Positions 1 through 9,400 of a DNA stretch of 10,845 nucleotides are shown piece by piece; within the stretch, counting starts at the first letter, position 1; every line of letters starts with the position of its first letter. The position numbers were made by a program, and so were the translations under genes. Below the pieces are notes generated by a model. The model searched no databases. It worked only from the letters and a program-made list of their open reading frames with translations, and was not told the DNA's origin. This DNA is from JAIOQA01 sp035493675 (GTDB taxonomy: Bacteria > Myxococcota_A > Polyangia > Haliangiales > Haliangiaceae). Location of the stretch: contig DATJIA010000179.1 of the NCBI GenBank assembly GCA_035493675.1, positions 1-10,845 of the forward strand, in the 5' to 3' direction.

Positions 1-3000
1 CGCCGGGCGCCGGATGATCGGCGAAGAAGCTGAGCTTCGCGAGGTGCACCGGCATCGCGAGGCGATCGATCGTCTCGTGATCCATCACCCACCAGCCCAT
101 CAGCTGGCCGGCGCAGTCGAGCAGCGCGCCCGGCGCGGGCAGGGTCTCGATCGCGCCGTCGACGCCGTCGTCGCCCATCGGCCCCATCGCGACGACGCCG
201 GCATACGCGGGCCCGTGGAACATCCAGCGATCGGCGTAGAGGCGATCGGCGGTGATCGGCGTGGCGCGCGGGTGCGTGAGCGGCGCGAGCGAAGGCTTCG
301 GCGCCGTGGGGTACGCGTTCGCGAAGACGATCGTCGCGCGCGAGTAGCCGGCGAGCTCGACGTCGATCCGATCGGGCTCGCCGTCGCGGATCGCGGCGCG
401 GATCTCGACGTCGGCCGGCGGCGCGACCGCGAGCCAGCGGAACGCGCGCACGTCTTCCGCCGCGACCGCGACGCGACCCGGCGCGAGCGCGCGCGCCGCG
501 TCGATCATCATCGCGATCATCATCGTCATCGGCGCGACCGGGTAGCGATCGCTGATCTCGCGCCAGCCGTCCGGCTGGCGATAGAAGCAATGATCGAGCA
601 GCGCGGGGTCGCGCTCGACGGAGAGCCGCCGCTTGGTGACGAGCTCTTTCGGCTTGCGCGCTCGCGCATACGCCTCGACGACCGCCTGGCTCGCCGCCGC
701 CGCTTCACGCAGCGTCACCGCGAGCTCCGCCATCACCGGATCATCGATCGATTTGATCGGAGCGCCGCCGAGCGCGATCGGCGGCACCGCGCCGTCGAGC
801 TTCACCAGCGCCGCCCCGAGCTTGAGCGGCACCCCCGTTCGTCCCGCCCCTCCCCCCGTTCGTCCTGAGCGAAGGCGCGAAGCGCCGGAGTCGAAGGACG
901 CATCCACCTCGAAGCCCTCGACGAACAACGCCGCCGCGACCTTCGCGACCTGCACGCCCTTCTCCGTCGCCGCCGGGATCGCGAGGTGCTCGATCCCGCG
1001 CAGCGTATCGCCGATGAAGCTCGGCACGCTTCCGACGCCCAACGACACGAACGCGCGCACGCCCTCCGCATACAGCTTCTCGACGAGCTCGCGGAACCGC
1101 ACGGGCTTGACGAGGTGCTCGACCGCGACCTCGCGGATCTCGCGCGCGCTCGCCGGATACGGCGCGCACGTCGTCGCCGACCACAGCGGCGTCTTCGGCG
1201 TGGCGAGCGCGAGCGCCGCCAACCGCGCGCGATGCGGCGCGAGGTATCCCTCGAACAGCGGCGAGTGGAAGCCGCTCTTGAACGGCAGCTCCTGACACAG
1301 GACGCCGCGCGCGCCGAGCCGCTCGATCGCGATCTTCACGCGATCGGTGCGACCGCACACGATGCTCTGGTGCGGGCAGTTGTCGTGCGAGACCGCGATC
1401 TGATCGAGGCCCGCGAGCGCTTCGGCGGCGCCCGCCGCGCTGCACCCGACCGCCGCGAACACCACGTCGGGGACCTCGAGAGTGCCCGGCGCGAGGCCGG
1501 CGACGAACGCGTCGGCGTCGGCGGGCGGGATCATCTCGGACACGACCATGCCGGTCCATTCGCCGAGGCTGTGACCCGCGATCACGTCGGGCTTCGCGCC
1601 GAGCTTCGCGAGCGCGCCCGCGAGCGCGCGGCCGAGCGTGAAGACCGCGTAGCCCTGCCCTTCGAGCCCGCTCGCGTCGATCGATCGCGCAACGGGCAGA
1701 TCGAATTTCCGGACCAGCTCCGACGGATCCGGCGGCGTGACCACCTCGATGCCGGGGAAGACGAACGCGAGCTTGCCGCCGTCGTGCGCGAAGCCGCGCG
1801 GCGCGAACCAGAGGTCGCTCTGCCCGCGCCACGCCTTGCCGCGATCGATCACCTTCTTCGCGAGCGCGAGGCGCTCGGGCGTCGGATCGATCATCGCGAG
1901 GCGAACGGTGCCCTCACCGCCGCTGGTCCCCGCCTCGAGCTTCGCGCGCAGCTCTTCGATCGTGCGTGCCGCGATCGCGAGCGTCTTCTTCTCCGCACGG
2001 ACGACGGACGACGGACGACGGACGACGTCGTCGTCGACTCCGTCGACGACGAGGTGCGCGTTGATCCCGCCGAAGCCGAACGCGCTCACGCCCGCGCGCC
2101 GCGGCAGCTCGCCCCACGGCTCGGCGCGATCGATCACGCGGAACCTCGTCTTTTCGAGATCGGCGTGCGGCGCTTCGCAGTGCAAGGTCGGCAGCGCGAC
2201 GCCGTGATGCACCGCGAGCGCCGCCTTGATCAGCCCCGCCGCGCCCGCCGCGGGCATCGCGTGCCCGATCATCGACTTCACCGACCCGAGCACCGCGCGC
2301 GGCCCGGACGATGCGGCGCCGAAATGCTGCGCGAGCGCGCGCAGCTCGACCTCGTCGCCGGTCGGCGTGCCGGTGCCGTGCGCCTCGATCATGCCGACCG
2401 TCGACGGATCGAGCGCCGCCTCGCGCCACGCGTCGCCGAGCGCGGCGAGCTGACCCTCGAGCCGCGGGCGCATCGCGCTCGCCTCGCGTCCGTCGCTCGA
2501 CACGCCCGCGCCGCGGATCACGGCGTAGATCCGCCGCCCGTTCCGGAGCGCGTCGTCGAGCCGCTCGAGCACGACGACGCCCGCGCCTTCGCCGATCAAG
2601 ATTCCATCGGCGCGCCGATCGAACGGGCGGATCGCCTGCGCGCGCGACAGCGCGCCGAGCTGCGTGAAGACCGACCAGAACGTGACGTCGTGGCAGACGT
2701 GCACGCCGCCCGCGATCATGCGATCGGATCGCCGCGACGACAGCTCGCGACACGCTTGATCGACCGCGACCAGCGCGCTCGCGCACGCGGCGTCGACCGT
2801 GTACGCGGGGCCGCGCAGATCCAAGCGGTTCGCGACGCGCGACGCCGCGAGGTTCGGCACCAGGCCGATCGCCGCTTCCGGACCGAGCTCCGCCGACGCC
2901 TTCGCCGCGAACGCGGCGCGCACGCGCTCGAGCGTGTCGTCGTCGAGCTCGGGCACCAGCTCGCGCAAGGTCGTGACGAGCTGCTGCGGCGTGCGCACGC

Positions 3001-3400
3001 GCTGCGACAAGCGCGCCATGCCCGGCGTGAGGTAACCGCCGCGTCCTAGGATCACGCCGGTGCGATCGCCGCCGGCGCGCGCGCCCGCGCCTGCATCGTG
3101 CAGCGCCGCCGCCGCGACGTGCAGCGCGAGCAGCTGATCGGGCTCGGCGCCTTCGGCCGCCTTCGGCATCAACCCGAACGCGATCGGATCGATCGCCGCG
3201 ACGTCGTCGATGAAGCCGCCGCGCCGGCAGTAGAAGCGATCGGCCGCGCGCGCGTCCGGATCGAAGTAGACCGGATCCCACCGCGACGCGGGCACGTCGG
3301 TGATCGCGTCGTGGCCGCGCTCGAGGTTGCGCCAGTACGCGTCGAGATCGGCGGCGCCCGGGAACACCGCCGCCATGCCGACGATCGCGACCGGCTCCAT
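1..3400 (-). CDS. Iterative PUFA/secondary-lipid-type synthase, KS-AT-DH (3' end outside window)
   Basis: Second multidomain synthase of the operon; at least 1133 residues, open to the left edge. It starts at ATG 3400-3398, two bases after the TGA of the preceding synthase, and the KS begins directly (MEPVAIVGMAAVFPGA). KS about 1-460: Cys206 in VDAACASAL, His341 in EAHGTGT, His380 in IGHAMPAAG, so the condensing triad is complete; GRGGYLTPG resembles PUFA-type KSs. AT about 543-820: Ser611 in GHSLGE and His712 in SGFHSP are present, but the usual FPGQG loop reads FVFPGIEVVTPP. Dehydratase: His937 in LLDHCFYRQPDGW, then YPVAPMT; the second hot-dog half has FHGPAY and Asp1095 in LLDCAGQLMGWW, running off the edge. 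The family would extend and dehydrate thioester-bound chains in the cytosol, sharing the upstream ACP and KR. Linkers hold a 7-bp tandem array (KS-AT) and a hairpin repeat (AT-DH). A further DH, ACP, acyltransferase or thioesterase may lie beyond. Family is fairly sure; product unknown. Confidence 0.9.
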   Translation of the reverse strand, partial: MEPVAIVGMAAVFPGAADLDAYWRNLERGHDAITDVPASRWDPVYFDPDARAADRFYCRRGGFIDDVAAIDPIAFGLMPKAAEGAEPDQLLALHVAAAALHDAGAGARAGGDRTGVILGRGGYLTPGMARLSQRVRTPQQLVTTLRELVPELDDDTLERVRAAFAAKASAELGPEAAIGLVPNLAASRVANRLDLRGPAYTVDAACASALVAVDQACRELSSRRSDRMIAGGVHVCHDVTFWSVFTQLGALSRAQAIRPFDRRADGILIGEGAGVVVLERLDDALRNGRRIYAVIRGAGVSSDGREASAMRPRLEGQLAALGDAWREAALDPSTVGMIEAHGTGTPTGDEVELRALAQHFGAASSGPRAVLGSVKSMIGHAMPAAGAAGLIKAALAVHHGVALPTLHCEAPHADLEKTRFRVIDRAEPWGELPRRAGVSAFGFGGINAHLVVDGVDDDVVRRPSSVVRAEKKTLAIAARTIEELRAKLEAGTSGGEGTVRLAMIDPTPERLALAKKVIDRGKAWRGQSDLWFAPRGFAHDGGKLAFVFPGIEVVTPPDPSELVRKFDLPVARSIDASGLEGQGYAVFTLGRALAGALAKLGAKPDVIAGHSLGEWTGMVVSEMIPPADADAFVAGLAPGTLEVPDVVFAAVGCSAAGAAEALAGLDQIAVSHDNCPHQSIVCGRTDRVKIAIERLGARGVLCQELPFKSGFHSPLFEGYLAPHRARLAALALATPKTPLWSATTCAPYPASAREIREVAVEHLVKPVRFRELVEKLYAEGVRAFVSLGVGSVPSFIGDTLRGIEHLAIPAATEKGVQVAKVAAALFVEGFEVDASFDSGASRLRSGRTGGGAGRTGVPLKLGAALVKLDGAVPPIALGGAPIKSIDDPVMAELAVTLREAAAASQAVVEAYARARKPKELVTKRRLSVERDPALLDHCFYRQPDGWREISDRYPVAPMTMMIAMMIDAARALAPGRVAVAAEDVRAFRWLAVAPPADVEIRAAIRDGEPDRIDVELAGYSRATIVFANAYPTAPKPSLAPLTHPRATPITADRLYADRWMFHGPAYAGVVAMGPMGDDGVDGAIETLPAPGALLDCAGQLMGWWVMDHETIDRLAMPVHLAKLSFFADHPAPG
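853..900 (-). repeat. Dispersed hairpin repeat, copy A (in frame, AT-DH linker of second synthase)
   Basis: About 45 bp with a perfect core hairpin GGCGC-GAA-GCGCC (874-886) and outer arms CGTCCT (861-866) / AGGACG (895-900). It is translated in the gene's frame as SFDSGASRLRSGRTGG (with a rare TCA codon), between the end of the AT and the DH of the second synthase. A partial echo of its end, CCCCCGTTCGTCC, lies 21 bp away at 832-844 and again at 853-865, giving a duplicated RTG peptide. It closely matches copy B in sequence and in reading frame. Confidence 0.8.
1999..2026. repeat. 4 x 7-bp tandem repeat (GGACGAC) at a KS-AT junction
   Basis: Four perfect copies of GGACGAC on the plus strand. 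On the coding strand they give VVRRPSSVVR, just after the KS of the second synthase ends (GFGGINAHLVV). The unit is not a multiple of three, so gain or loss of one copy would shift the frame before the AT. Confidence 0.85.
2028..2052. repeat. 11-bp inverted repeat with 3-nt loop next to the tandem array
   Basis: TCGTCGTCGAC (2028-2038) and GTCGACGACGA (2042-2052) are perfect inverted repeats separated by TCC. They lie one base from the tandem array and encode VVDGVDDD in the KS-AT linker of the second synthase. Part of the symmetry may simply follow from runs of Val and Asp codons (GTC/GAC). Confidence 0.65.
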
Positions 3401-3402
3401 GC

Positions 3403-6400
3403 TCACGCGTCCAGTCGGGCTTCGCCCGTTCGTCCTGAGCGGAGGTGCGAAGCACCGGAGTCGAAGGACCGCACCAGCGCCTTCGCGTCGCCCGCCATCA
3501 AGACGACCTGCGCGTCGTCGGCGTCCGAGGCGAGCTCGGCCAAGAGCGCCTCGACGCCGCGATCGGGATCGACGAGCCCGATGCCGCGCCGCGCGTACTC
3601 GCGCTCGAGCTCGGGCGACACCATGCCGGCGCCGGCCCACGGGCCCCAGTCGATCGAGACCACGCGGCCCTTGATCTTCGACGACAACGACCACGCGAGC
3701 GCGTCGAGCGCGTCGTTCGCGCACGCGTAGTCGACCTGGCCGCGATTGCCGAACGCGCCGGCGATGCTCGCGAACAGCGCGACGAACTTGGTGTCGTCGC
3801 GCAGCGCGCCGGCGAGCGCGTGCGCGCCCGCGAGCTTGGTCGCGACGACGCGCTCGAACGAATCGCGCTTCTTGTCGCGCATCAGCTTGTCCTCGAGCAC
3901 GCCGGCGCCGTGGATCACGCCGTCGACGCGGCCGTGGCGGCGATAGACGTCGGCGATCACGCTCGCGAACGCGCCGTCGCGCACGTCGACCGCGTGATAG
4001 ACGACCGGCGCGCCGGCGCGCTCGATCGCCGCGAGCGTCGCGCGGATCTCGCGATCGGCGAGCGCGCGCGCGCAGGTCGCCTCGATCTCTTTCGGGCCGA
4101 GCCCCTTGGCCGCGAGCTGCTTGCGGATCGCGATCGCGTCGGCGGCGCCGGCGAGCGCGGCGTCCTCGGGGCCGGGCAGCGCGGAGCGGCCGACCAGCTC
4201 CAGCTTGCAGCGATAGCGCTCGGCGAGCGCCACCGCGACCTTCGCGGTGATGCCGCGCGCGCCGCCGGTGATCAGCACGACCGAGCCCGCATCGAGGAAC
4301 GCGGCAGGCGCGGACGGCGCCGCGCCGGTCGGCGTGACCACGCGCGTGATGCGATTGCCGTCGGTGTGGCCGATCTCGACGTGCGGATCGTCGGCGGTCA
4401 GCTCGAGGCGGACCGCGGTCGCGAGCGCGGAGGTCGACGCGCTCGGATCGAGATCGATCACGCGCGTGCGCACGGTCGGGTGCTCGGCGGCGATCGTCTT
4501 GACGAGGCCGGCGGCGCCGGCGCCGCGCGCCTCGCGGCGATGGTCGTGGCCGAAGCGGCCGCCGCGCGCGGTCGCGACGAAGATCGTCTTCGCGCCGCTC
4601 TGCGCGGCGGCGCGGAGCTGCTCGAACTGCGCGACCAGCTCGTCGACCGCGCGCGCGGGCGCGCCCGCGGACGCGGCCGCGGCGAGCGCGCGCAGATCGA
4701 TCAGCACGTCGGTCGATTCGATCGGATCGTTGCTCGAGACGATGCGCGGCACCGCGCGCTCGTCGGTGAGCGCCTTCGCGATGTCGGCCGCGATGCCGCG
4801 GCCGTCGTCGATGATCGTGAAGCGCACGCCGTCGAAGCGGTGGTGACCGTTCGCGGGCGCCGGCGCGTCGGCGATCGTGAAGACGTAGCGGTTCACGGCG
4901 GCGGCCGGCGGCGCGACCTCGGGCGCGGGCGCCGCGGGTGCGGGCGCCGCGGCGGTCGCGCTTCCGATGCGCGACTCGAGCCACGCGACCAAGCTGCGCA
5001 AGGTCTTCCGCGCGGCGAGCTCCTCGACGACCTTGTCGCCGTCGGCGCCGCCCTTCACGCGCAGGCCGAGCCGCTCGGCGAGCTCGCCGATGATCTCGAT
5101 GCGCTTGATCGAGTCGATGCTGAGGTCGGCTTCGAGATCGAGATCGGGGCCGAGCGTGTCGATCGGGTAGCCGGTGCGCTCGCTGACGATCGACAGGACG
5201 AGCTGCATCGGATCGATCGCCCCCTTCGACTCGGTCCTCGCTTCGCTCGGGCCTTCGCTCAGGATGACCGGTTGAGCTTGGATGACCGGAGCAGAGGCCA
5301 CGTCAATGACCGGCGGCACGTACGCGACCGCCGGCGCGGTGCCGAGGTACGAGAGCATCACGTCGCGCTGCGCGGCGACCATCTCGCGCACGCCGCGCAG
5401 GTACTCGATCACGACGGCGTCGCGATCGACAGGAGTCTTGGACGGCGGCATCGCGATGACCTCCGGACGAGCAGCACGAACGACCACGGGCGCGGGCGCA
5501 GGAGGACGCGGCACCGAAGGCGCGGCCGCAGGAGCCTGTGCGACCGCGCCCTCGGGCACCGCGCGGTGACCGTTGACCAACCAGATCTGCTGCGGCTTGG
5601 TCGCGCCCTTCGGCTCGAGCTCGACGATCTCGGCGTCGCGCTCGACGAACAGCGCCGCCGCGTCGACGTCGACGCCGGCGACCGCGAGGGTCGCGAGCGC
5701 GCGCAGGAGCTGGCGCACCGACGAGCCGCCGCCGGCGTCGCACGCGACCGCGACGTGCGCGCGGTCGCCGAGGATCTCGCCGACCAGCCGCGTGAGCACC
5801 TGGCCCGGCCCGCACTCGACGAAGATCCGCGCGCCCGCGGCGTACATCGCCTCGATCTCCTGCGCGAACGCGACCGGCGACGCGACCTGCGCCGCGAGCA
5901 GCTCGCGGATCCGACCGTGCGCGTACGGTTGCGCGGTGACGTTCGAGTAGACCGGCACGCGCGGCGCCGCGATCGGCAGCACCGCGAGCGTCGACGCCAA
6001 CGCGTCGCGAGCACCCGCGACGATCGGGCTGTGGAACGCGCACGCGACCGGGATCCGCTTCGCGGTGAAGCCCGCGCTCGCGAGCTCCGGCGCGAGCGCC
6101 TCGATCGCCGCGGTCGCGCCGGAGAGCACGCACTGCGACGGCGAGTTGTGGTTCGCGACCACGACGCCGGCGTCGGACGGCACCAACGGCGCGATCTGAT
6201 CCGCGCGCGCCGCGACCGCGAGCATCGTGCCGGGATCGCCGCCGCGCGCCGCGTCCAGGATGTGCACGCCGCGCGCTTCGCTGAGCGGCAGGAGATCCTC
6301 TTCGCGGATCGCGCCCGCGATCGCGAGCGCGGCGAGCTCGCCGTAGCTGTGGCCCGCGATCAGATCCGGCTCGACGCCGAAGTCTTTCAAGACGCTCGCG

Positions 6401-9400
6401 ACCGCGAGATCCGCGACGCCGAGCGCCGGTTGCGCGACGCGCGTGTCGGTGAGCGCCGCGAGCTGCGCGCCGCGTTCCTCGTCGGTGAAGACCGCCGGCG
6501 GGAAGATCCGATCGCGCCACTTCGCGCCCAGCTCGAGGTACTTCGCGAGCCGCGGGAACGCGAGGAACAGCTCCGCGAGCATGCCGGGCTTCTGCGAGCC
6601 CTGGCCCGGGCACAGGAACGCGACCTGGCCGCGCGCGCCGCCGGCGACGAACACGCCGCGCCGATCCGCGCGCAGCTCGCGCGCCGCGTAGAGCTTCGTG
6701 CGCAGATCGTCGAGATCGTCGGCGACGACCGCGATCTGCACCGGCCCGCTGCCGGTCGCGCACACGGTGCGCGCGAGATCGCGGAGGCGTTGATCGCGCA
6801 GCGACCCGAGCACGCGCTCGACCGCGCTCGCCGCGGCCGCCGGCGTCTCGCCGCGGAACAAGAACAGCTCGCTCGACCACGTCTCCGCCGACGCGCGCGG
6901 CGCACCGGCGTGCGACGCCAAGACCGCGTGGAAGTTCGTGCCGCCGAAGCCGAACGCGCTGACCGCGGCGACGCGCGCACCATCGCGATCCGGAGCCCAC
7001 GGCCGCGCCGCATCCAAGAACCGGAACGGCGACTGCTCGCGCTTCCACGCCGGGTTCGGCGTCTTCAGGTTGTTGGTCGGCGGCAAGACGCCGTGATGGA
7101 TCGACAGCGCGGCCTTGATCAGACCGGCCATGCCCGCGGCGCACTTGGTGTGCCCGATCTGCGACTTCACGCTGCCCAGCACGCACGCGCCCGGCGCCGC
7201 GCCCGCGCGCGTGAAGACGTCCGTGAGCGTGCCGAGCTCGGTGCGATCGCCCACGACGGTGCCGGTGCCGTGCGCCTCGACGAGCCCGACCTGCGCGGGC
7301 GACACGCCGGCCTGCGCGTACGCGCGCTCGAGCGCGCGGATCTGACCTTCCTTGCGCGGCGCGGTGAGGCCGAGGCTCTTGCCGTCGGACGCGCCGGCGA
7401 CGGCCTTGATCACCGCGTAGATGCGATCGCCGTCGCGCTCGGCGTCGGCGAGGCGCTTGAGCACGACGCACGCGACGCCTTCGCCGAGCACGATGCCGTC
7501 GGCGTTCGCGTCGAACGTGTGGCACTGGCCCGTCGTCGACAGCGCGTGCACGCTCGAGAACAGGAGGTAGTCGTTGATGCTGTTGTGCAGATCGGCGCCG
7601 CCGCACAGCACCATGTCGCTGGTGCCGAGCGCGAGCTCCTTGACCGCGAGATCGACCGCGGCGAGCGACGACGCGCACGCCGCATCGACGGTGTAGTTGG
7701 TGCCGCCGAGATCGAGGCGGTTCGCGATGCGCCCGGCGATCACGTTCGAGAGCACGCCGGGGAAGCTGTCCTCGGTGAGCGAAGGCAGCGCCGCGTCGAG
7801 CGACGCCGGCAGCGGCCCGACGAAGTGCGGGTACATCGCGCGGAAGCCGTACGCCGTCGACAGATCGGTGCCGGCCTCGGCGCCGAAGATCACCGACGTG
7901 CGGCCGCGATCGAAGCTGCGATCGCCGTAGCCCGAGTCGTCGAGCGCGCGCTTCGCGATCTCGAGCGAGAGCAGCTGGACCGGCTCGATCGACGCGAGCG
8001 ACTTGGGCGGGATGCCGTACGCGAGCGGATCGAAGCGGACGTCGTCGAGGAAGCCGCCCCACTTGCACGGCGTCTTCTTGCCCGCGTTCGCGCCGACCGC
8101 GTTCGGATCGTAGTACTCGTCGACGCTCCAACGCTCCGGCGGCACCTCGCGGATCGCGTTCTTGCCGGCGACGATGTTGGTCCAGAACGCCTCGGTGTCG
8201 GGCGCGCCCGGGAAGATCGCGGCGAGGCCGACGATCGCCACGTCGACCGCCTTCGCGATTTCGGGCTCGCGCGAGGCCGCTTTGAAAAATCGACGCGATC
8301 CTTCACTCACGTCTTCGTGCAAGGCCGCGATCGACACGACCTCGCGCCGCAGGGCCGCGACCTGCCCGATCATGTACATGCCCTCGGCGCGCTGCACGCG
8401 ATCGTCGACCTGCTCGATCGTGCCGCCGTCGCGGCGCAGGCCCTTCGCGGCGATGCGCAGGCGCCCCAGGTTGAGCTGCTCGAGCGCGGCCCACCGCTCC
8501 TTCGCGGGCAGGCCCTCCTGCTCGAGCCGATCCGCCTCGGACGCGAACGCGGTCGCGAAGGCGGTGTCCGCGCAGCGCGTCGCGTGACCGGGCGCGGTCT
8601 CGAGGAGGACCGTGCGATCGCACGCGAGCGCCTCTTCCTGGAAGCCCGGCTGGATCGCGCCCGCCGCGACCGCCTCGTGCGTGAACAGGTACGCGGTGCC
8701 CATCAGCACGCCGACCTTCGCGCCGCGCGCGGCGAGCGGAGCCGCCATCGCCGCGACCATCGCCGCGGAGCGCGCGTCGTGCACGCCGCCGGCGAACAAG
8801 ACGCTCACGTCACCGGCGTGCGGCGACGCGAGGAGGCGATCGATCTGCGCTTCCCACAGCGCGAAGCTCGAGCGCGGGCCGACGTGGCCGCCGCACTCGC
8901 GCCCCTCGAAGACGAAGCGGCGCGCGCCGTCCTTCAAGAAGAGCTCGAGCAGGCCCGGCGACGGCACGTGCAGATACGCCGGCGTGCCCGCGGCCTCGAG
9001 CGGCGCCGCCTGCGACGGGCGGCCGCCCGCGATCAACGCGACCGGCGGCGGGATCTCGCGCATCACCGCGAGCTGCGCCTCGCGCACCTCCGCCGGCACG
9101 AAGCCGAGGATGCCGACGCCCCACGGACGATCGCCGAGCAGCGCGCGCGTCTCCTCGAGCAGCGCGCGCGTCTCGATCCCGCTCATCAGCGTGAGCGCGA
9201 GGAACGGCAGCCCGCCGCCCTCGGCGACCGCGAGCGCGAACGCGGCGCGATCGCTGACGCGCGACATCGGCCCCTGCGCGATCGGATACGTGAGCCCGTG
9301 CTGCGCGGCGAGCGGCGCGCCGGGCGCGAGCGGCTCGAGCGACGCGGCGAGCGCGAGGTGCTCGTCGACTTCCTTGCGGAGCGCGCGCACGACGCCGCCC

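Noticed and set aside
1914..3455. A 513-codon minus-strand frame overlapping the start of the second synthase.
   Set aside because: Shadow in another frame: Arg-rich, no motifs, while the frame from ATG 3400 gives an intact KS.
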